From the NCBI GenBank assembly GCA_900696685.1, contig CAADHA010000075.1, positions 1-64,000 on the forward strand: 64,000 nt of DNA, written 5' to 3'. The translations under genes were made by a program, and so were the position numbers. Positions 1 to 8,751 of this stretch are shown here, piece after piece. The stretch is from an uncultured Planctomycetota bacterium. GTDB taxonomy: Bacteria > Planctomycetota > Phycisphaerae > Phycisphaerales > UBA5793. Positions within the stretch are counted from its first letter, which is position 1. The number at the start of each line of letters is the position of its first letter. Below the pieces are notes generated by a model that saw only the letters and a list, made by a program, of their open reading frames with translations, ran no database searches and had not been told where the DNA came from.

Positions 1-1017
1 ACGACCTTTCAGGCGGGGCGCGTGCTGTCGTTTTCCGGCGCCGGCGGACGCTGCTCGCTGCTTATGCGCGCGTTTGCGCATCCGATGGGGCTGGCAGTCG
101 ATGCAGAGCGCATGGCTCTGGTCTGCGGCAATCAGATCGTGCATCTCGTCAACCAGACCGACCTCGTCGATCAGGAGGGCAAGCGGCCGCAGTACGATGC
201 GTTCTATGTGCCGCGTCGGATGCACGTGACGGGCAACATTGCGGGGCATGAGACGGCGTGGGGAGTGAATCCGGACGGCCTGACCGGGGCTGCAAACCGG
301 GCAGACGGAGCGGACGATGACGACCTGCTGCACTCGCTGTGGGTGGTGAACACGAGGTTTTCGTGCCTGGCGACGCTGGATCAGCGCTGGTCCTTCGTGC
401 CGCGCTGGAAGCCGGCGTTCATCACGAAACTCGCGGCCGAAGACCGCTGTCACCTCAACGGGATGGCGATGGAGGGCGGCCGGCCGCGCTATGTCACCAT
501 GCTCGCGCCGACGGACACGCCCCAGGGCTGGCGCGACCGCAAGACGGACGGTGGATGCATCATTGATGTTAACAACGGCGCGATCATCGCGCGCGACATG
601 GCGATGCCCCATTCGCCGCGCCTCTATCGCGGCCGGCTGTGGGTGCTCGAATCGGGGCGGGCCGAGTTGCAGTACGTCGATCCCGAGACGGGGCGGCGGC
701 ACGCGGTGACGCGACTGCCGGGATACGTACGCGGTCTTGCGTTCCACGATCGCTTCGCCTTCGTCGGCCTGTCCAAGGCGCGCGAGAAGCGGATGTTCGG
801 CGGCCTGCCGATCGAGGAGCTCAAGACGGAGTTGCAGTGCGGCATCCAGGTCGTCGATCTCGACTGCGCCAAGGTCGTCGCGTTCAGCCGGTTCGAGGCA
901 GGGTGCGAGGAACTCTTCGACGTGCAGGTGCTTCCCAATGCGCGGCGGGCGAACATCATCGGGTTTACGAAGGATACGGTGAACGGGATCTTCGTTCTGC
1001 CAAAGGGGAGGTCTTGA
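1..1017 (+). CDS. TIGR03032-family protein, 5' end outside the window
   Basis: The reading frame is open from base 1 (TTFQAGRV...), so the gene starts upstream; the internal ATG-like start at 22 is not the true one. The opening TTFQAG segment, followed by beta-rich repeats such as HSLWVVNTRFSCLATLD, HLNGMAM and LPGYVRGLAF, matches my memory of TIGR03032, a family of roughly 330-400 residues with beta-propeller-like repeats and no established enzymatic function. Members often sit near sulfotransferase or TPR genes, but the upstream context is not visible here. The C-terminus (NGIFVLPKGRS) looks complete. It is followed after 60 bp by a lipoprotein gene on the same strand. The family call rests on motif recognition only. 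Confidence 0.7.
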   Translation, partial: TTFQAGRVLSFSGAGGRCSLLMRAFAHPMGLAVDAERMALVCGNQIVHLVNQTDLVDQEGKRPQYDAFYVPRRMHVTGNIAGHETAWGVNPDGLTGAANRADGADDDDLLHSLWVVNTRFSCLATLDQRWSFVPRWKPAFITKLAAEDRCHLNGMAMEGGRPRYVTMLAPTDTPQGWRDRKTDGGCIIDVNNGAIIARDMAMPHSPRLYRGRLWVLESGRAELQYVDPETGRRHAVTRLPGYVRGLAFHDRFAFVGLSKAREKRMFGGLPIEELKTELQCGIQVVDLDCAKVVAFSRFEAGCEELFDVQVLPNARRANIIGFTKDTVNGIFVLPKGRS

Positions 1018-1077
1018 AGCGCGCCGGGCGCGCTGGACAATTGCAGGTGCGGCAAGAGGTTCGCAGAAAGGTCAATC

Positions 1078-2298
1078 ATGCCTGGACATTGCTGGACTCT
1101 GGCGTGGGCGACAGGCGTAGCGACCCTTCTGATCGGTTGCGGCCGCAGCGAGACGAACGAGGATCAGGCGGCCGTCTCGCCCGTCGGACCGCCGGCCGTG
1201 GTGTTGGCGGAGATTGCGGCGTGGCAGGCCCTCGGCGGCAAGATCGACCTGCGCGATCTGGCGACACCCCCTGCCGCGCCCGGCGCCCGCAACGCCGCCG
1301 ACCTCCACAAGCCCCTCATCAACCTCATGCAGGGAATGTCGATGAGCGATGGCGATCTCATCGGCGACCCGTGGGGGTCTCCGGCTGGATCGCTCAAGTA
1401 CGTACTCGAAACGTATGAGAAGGAACTGGCGACGCTCAAGGAGGCGCTCGCCCTGCCGTATTGCAACTGGCAGACGCCCTTCGATGACGGCCAGAAAGTT
1501 CTCATGCCGCATCTTTCCTACTCGCGGACGATGGCGCGGCTGCTCGCGTGCGAAGCGCGCGTGCGAGTCGATGCGGGGCAGTTTGATGAGGCGGCCGAGT
1601 CAATCCTCGACATCCTGCGTCTCAGCGAGCACGTGGCGGCCGAGCCTGTTTCGATCTCGTATCTCGTGAGCGGTTCGATCGATGCGCTGGCCATCGAAGC
1701 CATCGAGCGATTCCTTAAGGATCACGACCGCATTCCGACATCGCTCTTGACGGCGCTGCAGAAGCGAAGGCTTCGCCCGATGCTGCGGCAGGCGCTGCTG
1801 AACGAAGGTACGATGATGATCAGCGAGTTCGTGGAACTCGCCGGCGGCGCGCCGGCTGCGCCTGTGGCGCAACAGTCCATGAGCGAGCCGGTCGCCGAGG
1901 GGCTGGTGTGGACGCTTCAGACGATTCGGCTCTTTGTGGAACAGTCTGACCGCCCGCTCTGGCGGAAGACGGACGAGGCGGAGGCCCGGCCGAAGCCGAC
2001 GAGCGCGATGCTTCCGGAAATGCCCTTCGGAATGTCGTTCGATGCCGGGACGTTTGGCCGTCTGAGCCGCACCAGCGCGTCATTCGAGAACAACCTGATC
2101 GTGGCGATTACGGCCCTGCAACTGCGCGAGCATAAAGCCAGCCACGGCGAGTACCCCGACCCAGGGACGTTCAAGACGCCCGACGACGCTTTCACCGGCC
2201 GGCCGATCGAATACGTGCGCGGCTCGAGCGGCTTCACGCTCACCGCCTCCCGCGCCGGCCTGTCGGGCCAGCTGGATCAGCATGTGTGGGAGTGGTAG
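1078..2298 (+). CDS. Predicted lipoprotein, paralogue of the gene at 6099-7709
   Basis: 406 residues. The N-terminus is hydrophobic and ends in a lipobox (LLIGC, Cys21), so it is probably an exported lipoprotein. The start ATG is preceded by AAAGG. The rest is helical with no recognised catalytic motif. The C-terminal part (ALQLREHKASHGEYPDPGTF, then FTGRPIEYVR) resembles the corresponding part of the protein at 6099-7709 (EAFEARRGRLPDSLDDLAPE, then VSGQPFVFLK). This is a short module in which a helix is followed by a statement-like G-x-Y/L-P segment and a beta-rich end, similar in outline to the tail of type II pseudopilin-like proteins. The two proteins appear to be diverged members of one family. 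Function is unknown. Confidence 0.6.
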   Translation: MPGHCWTLAWATGVATLLIGCGRSETNEDQAAVSPVGPPAVVLAEIAAWQALGGKIDLRDLATPPAAPGARNAADLHKPLINLMQGMSMSDGDLIGDPWGSPAGSLKYVLETYEKELATLKEALALPYCNWQTPFDDGQKVLMPHLSYSRTMARLLACEARVRVDAGQFDEAAESILDILRLSEHVAAEPVSISYLVSGSIDALAIEAIERFLKDHDRIPTSLLTALQKRRLRPMLRQALLNEGTMMISEFVELAGGAPAAPVAQQSMSEPVAEGLVWTLQTIRLFVEQSDRPLWRKTDEAEARPKPTSAMLPEMPFGMSFDAGTFGRLSRTSASFENNLIVAITALQLREHKASHGEYPDPGTFKTPDDAFTGRPIEYVRGSSGFTLTASRAGLSGQLDQHVWEW

Positions 2299-2457
2299 GA
2301 AACGCTCGCAATTCCGGCGGATGCGGCGCGTCCGCCCTCGCTCCCCTTCGCGTCGCGGTCATGCGAGGGTGACGCTGCACAACGCTCCACATCGTTCGCG
2401 GCACGCCGTCCGCCTTTTTCCTCGAACTCCACGCCGTTTCGTCCGATACCGTTAAGC

Positions 2458-4008
2458 GTGCCGATCCGAACCTCCACCGATCTCTCGCCTGAACTCAAGG
2501 CCTGGCAGGCTGAGGCCCGCGCCAGAGCGGCGGAGTACGGTCTTGACTTCTTCGAGACCATCTTCGAGGTCGTCGACTTTGACACGATGAACCAGTTGGC
2601 GACCTACGGCGGCTTTCCCGTCCGCTATCCCCACTGGCACTGGGGCATGGAGTACGAGAAACTGCGCAAGCGCGACACCTACGGCATGGGCCGCATCTAC
2701 GAGATGGTCATCAACAACAACCCCTGCTACGCCTACCTTCAGGAGAGCAACTCCGTCACCGACCAGAAACTGGTCATGGCCCACGTCTACGCCCACTGCG
2801 ACTTCTTCAAGTGCAACGCGTGGTTCGGCAAGACGCACCGCAACATGATGGACGAGATGGCCAATCACGCCACGCGCGTGCAGCGGCTGATCGAGCGGCA
2901 CGGGCTTGACACCGTCGAGCGGTTCATCGACTCGTGCCTGAGCATCGAGTACCTGATCGATCCGCTGTCGATGTGGATGAGCCGCGAGGGCGACCAGCGT
3001 GCGGCCGGGCAGATGGCCCAGCCGGAGGAGCCGACGCTCTTTGACGGCATCAAACTGCCGGCCAAGGACTACATGGACCGGTTCATCAACCCGCCGGCGA
3101 AGATCGCCGAGGAGCAGGCGCGGCGCAAGGAGACGGAAGCGGCGGCGAAGCGCAAGTTCCCCCTCGAGCCGACGCGCGACGTGCTCCAGTTCCTGCTCCG
3201 CCATGCCCCCCTCGAGGAGTGGCAGCGCGACATCCTCTCGATCATCCGTGACGAGGCCTACTACTTCGCCCCGCAGGCGATGACCAAGATCATGAACGAA
3301 GGCTGGGCGACGTACTGGCACAGCAAGATCATGACCTCGCACCTCCTTGACACGACGGAGATCATCGACTACGCCGAGCAGCACAGCGGCGTGGTCCACA
3401 TGGGCCCGGGAGGGTTCAACCCCTACAAGATCGGCGTCGAGATCTTCAAGGACATCGAGGAGCGATGGAACACCGGCCGGCACGGACCGCGGTGGGAAGC
3501 GCTCGAAGGCATCGGCGACAAGCAGCGCTACGACGACCAGTCCAACCAGGGCCGCGCCAAGATCTTCGAGGTCCGCCGCATCTACAACGACGTCAACTTC
3601 ATCGACGAGTTCCTCACCGACGAACTCATCGAACGCCTGAAACTCTACCAGTATCGCCGCGATCCCCACACGGGCGAGAACGTGATCGTCAGCCGCGACC
3701 CGCGCGTGGTGCGGCAGACGCTGCTCTATCGCATCAGCAACATGGGCCAGCCGTTCATTTACGTCGTTGACGCCAACTACCGCAACCGCGGCGAACTCTA
3801 CCTCGCGCACCAGTGGAACGGCCTCGAGGTCGATGCGGCCAGGGCGGCCGAAGTCCTCCGCGCCCTCCAGAGCATGTGGCAGCGCCCCGTGCATCTCCAA
3901 CTCCGCGTCAACGAGGAGATGACCCTCCTCAGCTGCCGCGGCGCGGAGGGGATCGATCGTGAAAAGATTAACGAAGAAACGCCGCGCCCGGCCCACACGA
4001 TCGAGTAG
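2458..4008 (+). CDS. spoVR: SpoVR family protein
   Basis: 516 residues, the usual SpoVR length (about 450-520). Diagnostic segments are the N-terminal YGLDFFETIFEVVDFDTMN and FPVRYPHWHWGMEY, the central AHVYAHCDFFKCN, NEGWATYWHSKIM, GFNPYKIGVEIFKDIE and the C-terminal LYLAHQWNG. SpoVR was named for a Bacillus spore-cortex phenotype, but it is widespread in non-sporulating bacteria, usually next to the PrkA-type kinase yeaG and yeaH. Neither partner is present here; the next gene encodes a CBS-pair protein. The start is a GTG without an obvious Shine-Dalgarno, and no in-frame ATG lies close upstream. The molecular function is not established in the literature I know. Confidence 0.93.
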   Translation: MPIRTSTDLSPELKAWQAEARARAAEYGLDFFETIFEVVDFDTMNQLATYGGFPVRYPHWHWGMEYEKLRKRDTYGMGRIYEMVINNNPCYAYLQESNSVTDQKLVMAHVYAHCDFFKCNAWFGKTHRNMMDEMANHATRVQRLIERHGLDTVERFIDSCLSIEYLIDPLSMWMSREGDQRAAGQMAQPEEPTLFDGIKLPAKDYMDRFINPPAKIAEEQARRKETEAAAKRKFPLEPTRDVLQFLLRHAPLEEWQRDILSIIRDEAYYFAPQAMTKIMNEGWATYWHSKIMTSHLLDTTEIIDYAEQHSGVVHMGPGGFNPYKIGVEIFKDIEERWNTGRHGPRWEALEGIGDKQRYDDQSNQGRAKIFEVRRIYNDVNFIDEFLTDELIERLKLYQYRRDPHTGENVIVSRDPRVVRQTLLYRISNMGQPFIYVVDANYRNRGELYLAHQWNGLEVDAARAAEVLRALQSMWQRPVHLQLRVNEEMTLLSCRGAEGIDREKINEETPRPAHTIE

Positions 4009-4027
4009 GTCCGGCATCGCAAGTCGT

Positions 4028-4058
4028 GGAATGGATTCGCCTTGAATCCGTCCATTCC
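4028..4058. terminator. Hairpin just downstream of spoVR
   Basis: GGAATGGATTC and GAATCCGTCCATTCC pair around a GCCTT loop, with a 6-bp apical stem (GGATTC/GAATCC). This lies 20 bp after the spoVR stop. No T-run follows, so it may be a weak terminator or an RNA-stability hairpin. Confidence 0.3.
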
Positions 4059-4148
4059 AGTGCGGGAACTGACCGGTCCGGGCCGCAACCGCATCCTGTC
4101 TGCGGTGGGGCGACGCGCCTCGATTCGCGCGGATTCGACGATCTTGAC

Positions 4149-4177
4149 TTGCGAACGGGTAAGAGATGGCACATACT
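4149..4177 (+). promoter_or_regulatory. Possible sigma70-type promoter for the CBS gene
   Basis: TTGCGA and CATACT are separated by 17 bp and end 43 bp before the ATG at 4221. Each hexamer matches four of six consensus positions. Found by eye only. Confidence 0.35.
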
Positions 4178-4220
4178 TATGGCGGCAGCGACGCTCCGAT
4201 GGACCGAAGGGAGGCCGCCG

Positions 4221-4655
4221 ATGCGCACCATGGGTCAACTGCTCGATCGCAAGGGACACCAGGTGGTTACCGTCTCGCCCGAGGCGACGGTCAAGGAAGC
4301 CGCAAGGCTGATGAGCGACCGCCACATCGGCGCCGTGATGGTTGTGAAGGCGGGCGGCGAGATCGCGGGCATCTTCACGGAGCGCGACGTGATGCGCCGC
4401 GTCGTCGCCGAGTGCCGCGACCCGATGCGGACGCAGGTGCGCGAGGTGATGACCGCCTCCGTCGCATGCTGCTCGACGAAGACCACGCTCGACGAAGTTC
4501 GGACGCTGATGCGCGAGAGAAGGATCCGCCACATGCCCGTCGTCGAGGATGGGAAACTGGTCGGGATCATCTCGCTGGGCGACCTGAACATCGTCGAGGA
4601 GGAGATCCGCATCGAGACGATCCAGTACCTCGAGCAGTACCTGTACAAGCCCTGA
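4221..4655 (+). CDS. CBS-domain pair protein
   Basis: 144 residues consisting of two CBS motifs and little else: VVTVSPEATVKEAARLMSDR to GIFTERDVMRRVV (about residues 13-60), and MTASVACCSTKTTLDEVRTL to GIISLGDL (about residues 75-128). Stand-alone CBS pairs bind adenosine nucleotides or SAM and usually regulate a partner protein; the partner here is unknown. I chose the ATG at 4221 because AAGGGAGG lies 6 bp upstream and the preceding in-frame sequence has no CBS similarity. The gene stands between spoVR and a transglutaminase-fold protein, with its own possible promoter. Confidence 0.9.
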   Translation: MRTMGQLLDRKGHQVVTVSPEATVKEAARLMSDRHIGAVMVVKAGGEIAGIFTERDVMRRVVAECRDPMRTQVREVMTASVACCSTKTTLDEVRTLMRERRIRHMPVVEDGKLVGIISLGDLNIVEEEIRIETIQYLEQYLYKP

Positions 4656-4812
4656 AATCGCCGCACTGCACAAGTCGCGCGCCGGCTCGCGACAGGCTTG
4701 TGCACGCCGCTCCGGCGCACGACGCTGTCCGGCGATCGCGGCCCCGCGTCGCGTCGCGGCCCTACCATTTCATCAGCCGACGCCGATCTCCCGTTTCAGC
4801 AGGAGCCGTTCG

Positions 4813-5934
4813 ATGATCCGCATGATGACCATTGCGCTGGCGGCCCTGGCCGTTCTTCCCCTCGCGGGCACTGCCTCGCCTCCGCTGAGCGACGCGATCA
4901 AGCGCTACGAGCCGATCGAGTATCAACTCATCATCGAGGGCCGCGTGACCGCCTATCGCGACCGCATCGAGGCTGAGAACCAGTACCAGTTGACGCTTGA
5001 GGGAGCGCCGCTGGTGTTTCCCCTGATTCCCGACGGAGCATACCACACGATCGACATGGCGCGCCTCAAGGCGACGCTGGAACTTGACGACGTCGCCGTC
5101 GAGTCCCAGTTCGAGGTGCTGCCGACTTCGCAGGCCGACGGCCGCCTCGCCCGTTTCGTGATCCCCAAGTTCAGCGGCAAGCACATTGAGTTCTTCCTCG
5201 ATGAGTTCGTCACCTCCTACAACGCGCGCGTCGATGAAGCCAGGCTCCGCGCCATCCCCTGGACGGAATCCTGGCCCCCGGAAGTCTCGGCCGAGCGCCA
5301 GCCGCAGCGCTATGTCGAATCGACCAGCGAGGAGGTCAAACAACTGCTCGAACGTCTGACGCGAGGCAAGCACAAGGACGTCGCCCCGTTTCTACTCGGG
5401 AAGGAACTGGCGCGCCAGGTCGTGAACAACTTTCAGGTCAGCGGCAAGAACTACTACAACGACCAGAACGGGCAGTTCGCGGGCATCGAGGTCGAGGGCG
5501 CGGTCAAGGCGATCGAGAAGATGCGCGGCACCTCCCACGACGCCGTCTGTCTCTACGTCGCGCTCTGCCGCGCCTCGGGCCTGCCCGCACGGCCTGTGAT
5601 CGGCATCGACATGAAGGACAAGTCCAAGGAACTCATCTCCTGGGCCGAGTTCTTCGTCCCCTCCGCGGGCTGGGTCGCGGTCGATCTCCGCCGCCTCTTC
5701 AAGGCGCCGGGGCGGGCGCACGACATCATGCGCGAGTGGCCGGGCGTGGGGAGCAACGATGAACTCAACTTCCTCGTTCCGATTTCATATCACTACCACC
5801 CGCCCGCCGGCGTGCGGGCCGAGGGCCGCGCCCGCAAGCCGCTGTTGTGGGGCTGGCAGCCGGTTCCCGTCTCCGTTCCCTGCGATCAGGTGCTGAACTG
5901 GCGCATTTTCAAGGCGCCCAAGCGCGGCAGTTGA
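4813..5934 (+). CDS. Exported transglutaminase-like protein, catalytic Cys and His replaced
   Basis: 373 residues with a signal peptide (MIRMMTIALAALAVLPLAG). The C-terminal half carries a transglutaminase-like core: MRGTSHDAVCLYVALCRASG then LPARPVIG (residues 237-264), SWAEFFVPSAGWVAVD (276-291). In active members the first block reads G-x-C and the second begins HAW. Here the nucleophile position is Ser241 and the His position is Ser276, while Asp291 is kept. It therefore looks like a non-catalytic transglutaminase fold, perhaps a binding protein. The N-terminal 160 residues are beta-rich, as in other planctomycete transglutaminase proteins. AGGAG lies 7 bp before the ATG. If Ser241 acted as a nucleophile it could be a weak hydrolase, but I see no evidence for that. 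Confidence 0.75.
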   Translation: MIRMMTIALAALAVLPLAGTASPPLSDAIKRYEPIEYQLIIEGRVTAYRDRIEAENQYQLTLEGAPLVFPLIPDGAYHTIDMARLKATLELDDVAVESQFEVLPTSQADGRLARFVIPKFSGKHIEFFLDEFVTSYNARVDEARLRAIPWTESWPPEVSAERQPQRYVESTSEEVKQLLERLTRGKHKDVAPFLLGKELARQVVNNFQVSGKNYYNDQNGQFAGIEVEGAVKAIEKMRGTSHDAVCLYVALCRASGLPARPVIGIDMKDKSKELISWAEFFVPSAGWVAVDLRRLFKAPGRAHDIMREWPGVGSNDELNFLVPISYHYHPPAGVRAEGRARKPLLWGWQPVPVSVPCDQVLNWRIFKAPKRGS

Positions 5935-6098
5935 GCCGGATTTCAACATTGCGGTCAATGCATCAGCGAGCAGCGGCACGCCCGTGCAGGGCGAGCCTCC
6001 GGCCGCCGCTACGGATCGCGCCCGCGGATCGCCGCATCATGTCCGATTTCCCTGCCGGCGGGACTTGTCCCCTGTTTGGTTCGCTCCTTGTATCCACC

Positions 6099-7709
6099 AT
6101 GAGACGCCGCGCCCAGGCATCCGCACACCACTTCGCTTCCTCCATTCGTCCGATCCGCACGGGCCGCGTCCGCAAGCGGTACATCGCGCTGCTCATCGTC
6201 CTCCTTCTTCTCGGCTGGCTCGGATGGATGATCGCCGGCGCGACCAGCGCCAGGCCCGGGCCGCAGGTGGACTACCAGCAGAAGATGATCGAACTCGGCG
6301 CGAGCGTGCAGCCGGAGGGAGAGAACGGCCGGCCTGCGTTCATGGAGGCGCTGACGCTCTACAGCAATATGGGAACTCCAGGCCTCCCCGACTGGCCCAC
6401 TGAGCCTGACCGGCAGGCGGACATACTGCCGCTCACGCGAATCCTCGACGGCGACTTCGACCGGAGCCGCGTGCAATTCGAACTGGCCCTGCTCGCGCAC
6501 GTCGAGCAGTCGGGCGTACTCGAGAGGCTCGACGCAGCCGCGGCCGCCCCGCGGGCCGTGCGCTCGGGTTTCGACGGAGCCGATCAGGGACTGATGTTCG
6601 CACTGCTCCCCGAACTGGGCCAGACCCGGTCTGTGGCAAAGATGTGCGCTGCCCGCATGCGCGTCTCGATGGAAGACGGCGACATCGAGCAATTCATCCG
6701 CTCGACGGAGCACGGGCTGGCGCTGGCGCGCATCTCATCGCATGATCCGGTCTACATCGCTCATCTCGTCGGCATTGCCGTGTCGGCGCTGACCCTCACC
6801 GAACTCGGACGACTGGTCATCGAGCACGAGTTGGATGAGGCGACCTGCCGGCGCCTGCTCGACCTGCTTGACCGCCACGCTCTCGCATCCATGAGCCTTG
6901 CGTTCGAGGCGGAGCGCATGGTGCAACTCGACGTGATTCAGCGGGTTTTCTCCGACGACGGCAAGGGCGACGGGATACTGCTCATGTCGAAGGCGGCGGA
7001 GATGGCCAACGCCTTCGGCGGCGCGGCGCCGCTCGGCGGAGCGCATCCGATACTCAACGTGGTCGGCCTCGTTCTGCCCGGCCGCGCCGAAACCACGCAA
7101 GTGCTCAATGAGTTCTTCGATGCCGCCGTGGGGCAAACCAGGCTCACCGGGCCGCAACGGCGGAGCAATTCCGTTGATCTCGATCAGTTTGTGGAGAACC
7201 TGCCGCGCGGCCATTTCATGCTCAAACTGCTTCTGCCCGCGCTCGCGAGCGGCCTCTCGATCGATCTCAACGCGCGGGCGATGCAGGACGCGATGCGCGT
7301 AATGCTGGCGATCGAAGCCTTCGAGGCGAGGCGCGGCCGCCTGCCCGACTCACTCGACGACCTCGCACCTGAGTTCCTTGCTTCGGTTCCTGTCGATCCG
7401 GTGTCGGGGCAGCCATTTGTGTTTCTCAAGCGCTCGGCCACGCCCGACGACCGGCGAACCTACTGGCTCTACAGCGTCGGCCTCGACGGGATCGACAACG
7501 GCGGCGCGGAGCCATCCGGTCGTAACTCCATGGACGCTTTGCGCTCCGAATCGAAGGGAAAGGGCTTTGACTACATCTTCAACCGCCTGCGCGATCCCTG
7601 GCCCGAGCAGACATCGCGCTCGCAGCCCCATGCCGAAGGAGCAGTCGAGGAATCGCCGGCTGACGAGACGGCCGGGCCGGGTGAACCGGGTTCCGCAGAC
7701 GAGCCGTGA
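6099..7709 (+). CDS. Membrane-anchored hypothetical protein, paralogue of 1078-2298
   Basis: 536 residues from the ATG at 6099. A basic N-terminus (RPIRTGRVRKR) precedes one transmembrane segment (YIALLIVLLLLGWLGWMIAG, about residues 28-47), and a long helical region follows outside. Near the C-terminus the segment EAFEARRGRLPDSLDDLAPE, then SVPVDPVSGQPFVFLK, resembles the end of the lipoprotein at 1078-2298. It recalls the conserved tail of many planctomycete proteins that couple a helix to a small beta-rich domain (YWLYSVGLDGIDNGG). An upstream ATG at 6039 is in frame, but would put 20 unrelated residues before the basic anchor. The last 35 residues are acidic and proline/glycine-rich. No enzyme motif was seen. 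Confidence 0.6.
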   Translation: MRRRAQASAHHFASSIRPIRTGRVRKRYIALLIVLLLLGWLGWMIAGATSARPGPQVDYQQKMIELGASVQPEGENGRPAFMEALTLYSNMGTPGLPDWPTEPDRQADILPLTRILDGDFDRSRVQFELALLAHVEQSGVLERLDAAAAAPRAVRSGFDGADQGLMFALLPELGQTRSVAKMCAARMRVSMEDGDIEQFIRSTEHGLALARISSHDPVYIAHLVGIAVSALTLTELGRLVIEHELDEATCRRLLDLLDRHALASMSLAFEAERMVQLDVIQRVFSDDGKGDGILLMSKAAEMANAFGGAAPLGGAHPILNVVGLVLPGRAETTQVLNEFFDAAVGQTRLTGPQRRSNSVDLDQFVENLPRGHFMLKLLLPALASGLSIDLNARAMQDAMRVMLAIEAFEARRGRLPDSLDDLAPEFLASVPVDPVSGQPFVFLKRSATPDDRRTYWLYSVGLDGIDNGGAEPSGRNSMDALRSESKGKGFDYIFNRLRDPWPEQTSRSQPHAEGAVEESPADETAGPGEPGSADEP

Positions 7710-7760
7710 ACGACAAATCGTCCCGCGGCCCTTTCGAGCCGCAAGACGATTGGAAGAACC

Positions 7761-7802
7761 AGTCATCAGCCACCCGGGGGCTGTTGGATTCGACTGATGA
7801 CT
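7761..7802. terminator. Nested hairpin between convergent genes
   Basis: AGTCATCAG (7761-7769) pairs perfectly with CTGATGACT (7794-7802), and an inner AGCC/GGCT hairpin lies in the loop. It sits between genes converging from both sides. A short CTTTT follows on the plus strand. It may be a bidirectional terminator. Confidence 0.4.
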
Positions 7803-7917
7803 GAGAACTTTTGCGTACCCTCCCGGAAATCCGGGGCCATGCACTGTGTTCATGTCGCGCCGCAGAGTCGGCCTTGCATCGGCCGGCGCGGAATTGCAGA
7901 TTCAGCCTGAACGCCCG

Positions 7918-8751
7918 TCATTGACCCGGGGGCTCGGAGGTATCGCACTCGGGCAGCGTCTCCGGCCGCTGGAGGTGGAAGATCAACGCCGGCTCATCGC
8001 GAGGCGTGATCTCGTAGAGCACCAGCGAGCCAAGTTGCCGCCGATGAAGACTCAGCCCCGGAGGGACCTCCCGGACCGTGTCGTGATCCCGCTCCAGGCG
8101 GTCCACGAACACCATCACCGGCTCTCCCTCCACGCGAGCCAGCATGCTGATCGTCCGAGGCGAGATCACGTCAAAGTATTTCAATCCCAGAGCCTCCACC
8201 CCGGCCGGAAGGGGGAAGTTCATCGAGAGCATGTCGCCGAACTGGTCCAGAAAGACCAGCGCGAACTCACGGTCATCGCGGCAGACCCACTTGGCCGTGA
8301 ATCCTTCCTCAATGGTGTGGCGATACGCCTGGGCCATGGTCCGGTGCGGGCCGACGTCGTAGCGCCCTTGCGGCCCCCCCCAGTTGAGGCGGTAGATCTG
8401 CCACGACCCGATCAGTCCGAGCACAAGGACAGCGGCAATCGCCAGTCGCCTCCACCCTGGAACCCCGACCGGTGGGCGGATGGCGCGGCCGGGTGAATCC
8501 GCGCCAGCCTGCGCTTGCGCCGCCGCTGCGAGCATCGCGGCCTGCAGCACAGCCGCCGCATCCGGCGGGCGGGCATACCGCTCCAAAGACTCGTCAACTC
8601 GCCGCTGGCACGCGACCGCGTCGGCAAGATCGCGCTCCGCTGCAAGCCGGGCCTCGAACGCCGCTCGTTCCGCAGACGAGAGCAGATCGTCGAGATATCG
8701 ATCAAGGAGCACCGATCGTTCATCGTCGTGGTTGGGAGGAGGCGTGGTCAT
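7918..8751 (-). CDS. Anti-sigma factor, membrane-anchored
   Basis: 277 residues. The N-terminal block (LLDRYLDDLLSSAERAAFEA) has the Y-L-D-x-x-L-s-x-x-E pattern of the anti-sigma cytoplasmic domain, without the zinc-binding His-Cys-Cys set. One transmembrane helix (LAIAAVLVLGLIGSWQIY) follows, then an external domain of about 155 residues with no family I recognise. The start ATG at 8751 overlaps the sigma factor stop as ATGA, which implies translational coupling and a one-to-one partnership. The external domain may sense an envelope signal, but which signal cannot be read from the sequence. An upstream in-frame start at 8775 lies inside the sigma gene and is less likely. Confidence 0.8.
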   Translation of the reverse strand: MTTPPPNHDDERSVLLDRYLDDLLSSAERAAFEARLAAERDLADAVACQRRVDESLERYARPPDAAAVLQAAMLAAAAQAQAGADSPGRAIRPPVGVPGWRRLAIAAVLVLGLIGSWQIYRLNWGGPQGRYDVGPHRTMAQAYRHTIEEGFTAKWVCRDDREFALVFLDQFGDMLSMNFPLPAGVEALGLKYFDVISPRTISMLARVEGEPVMVFVDRLERDHDTVREVPPGLSLHRRQLGSLVLYEITPRDEPALIFHLQRPETLPECDTSEPPGQ

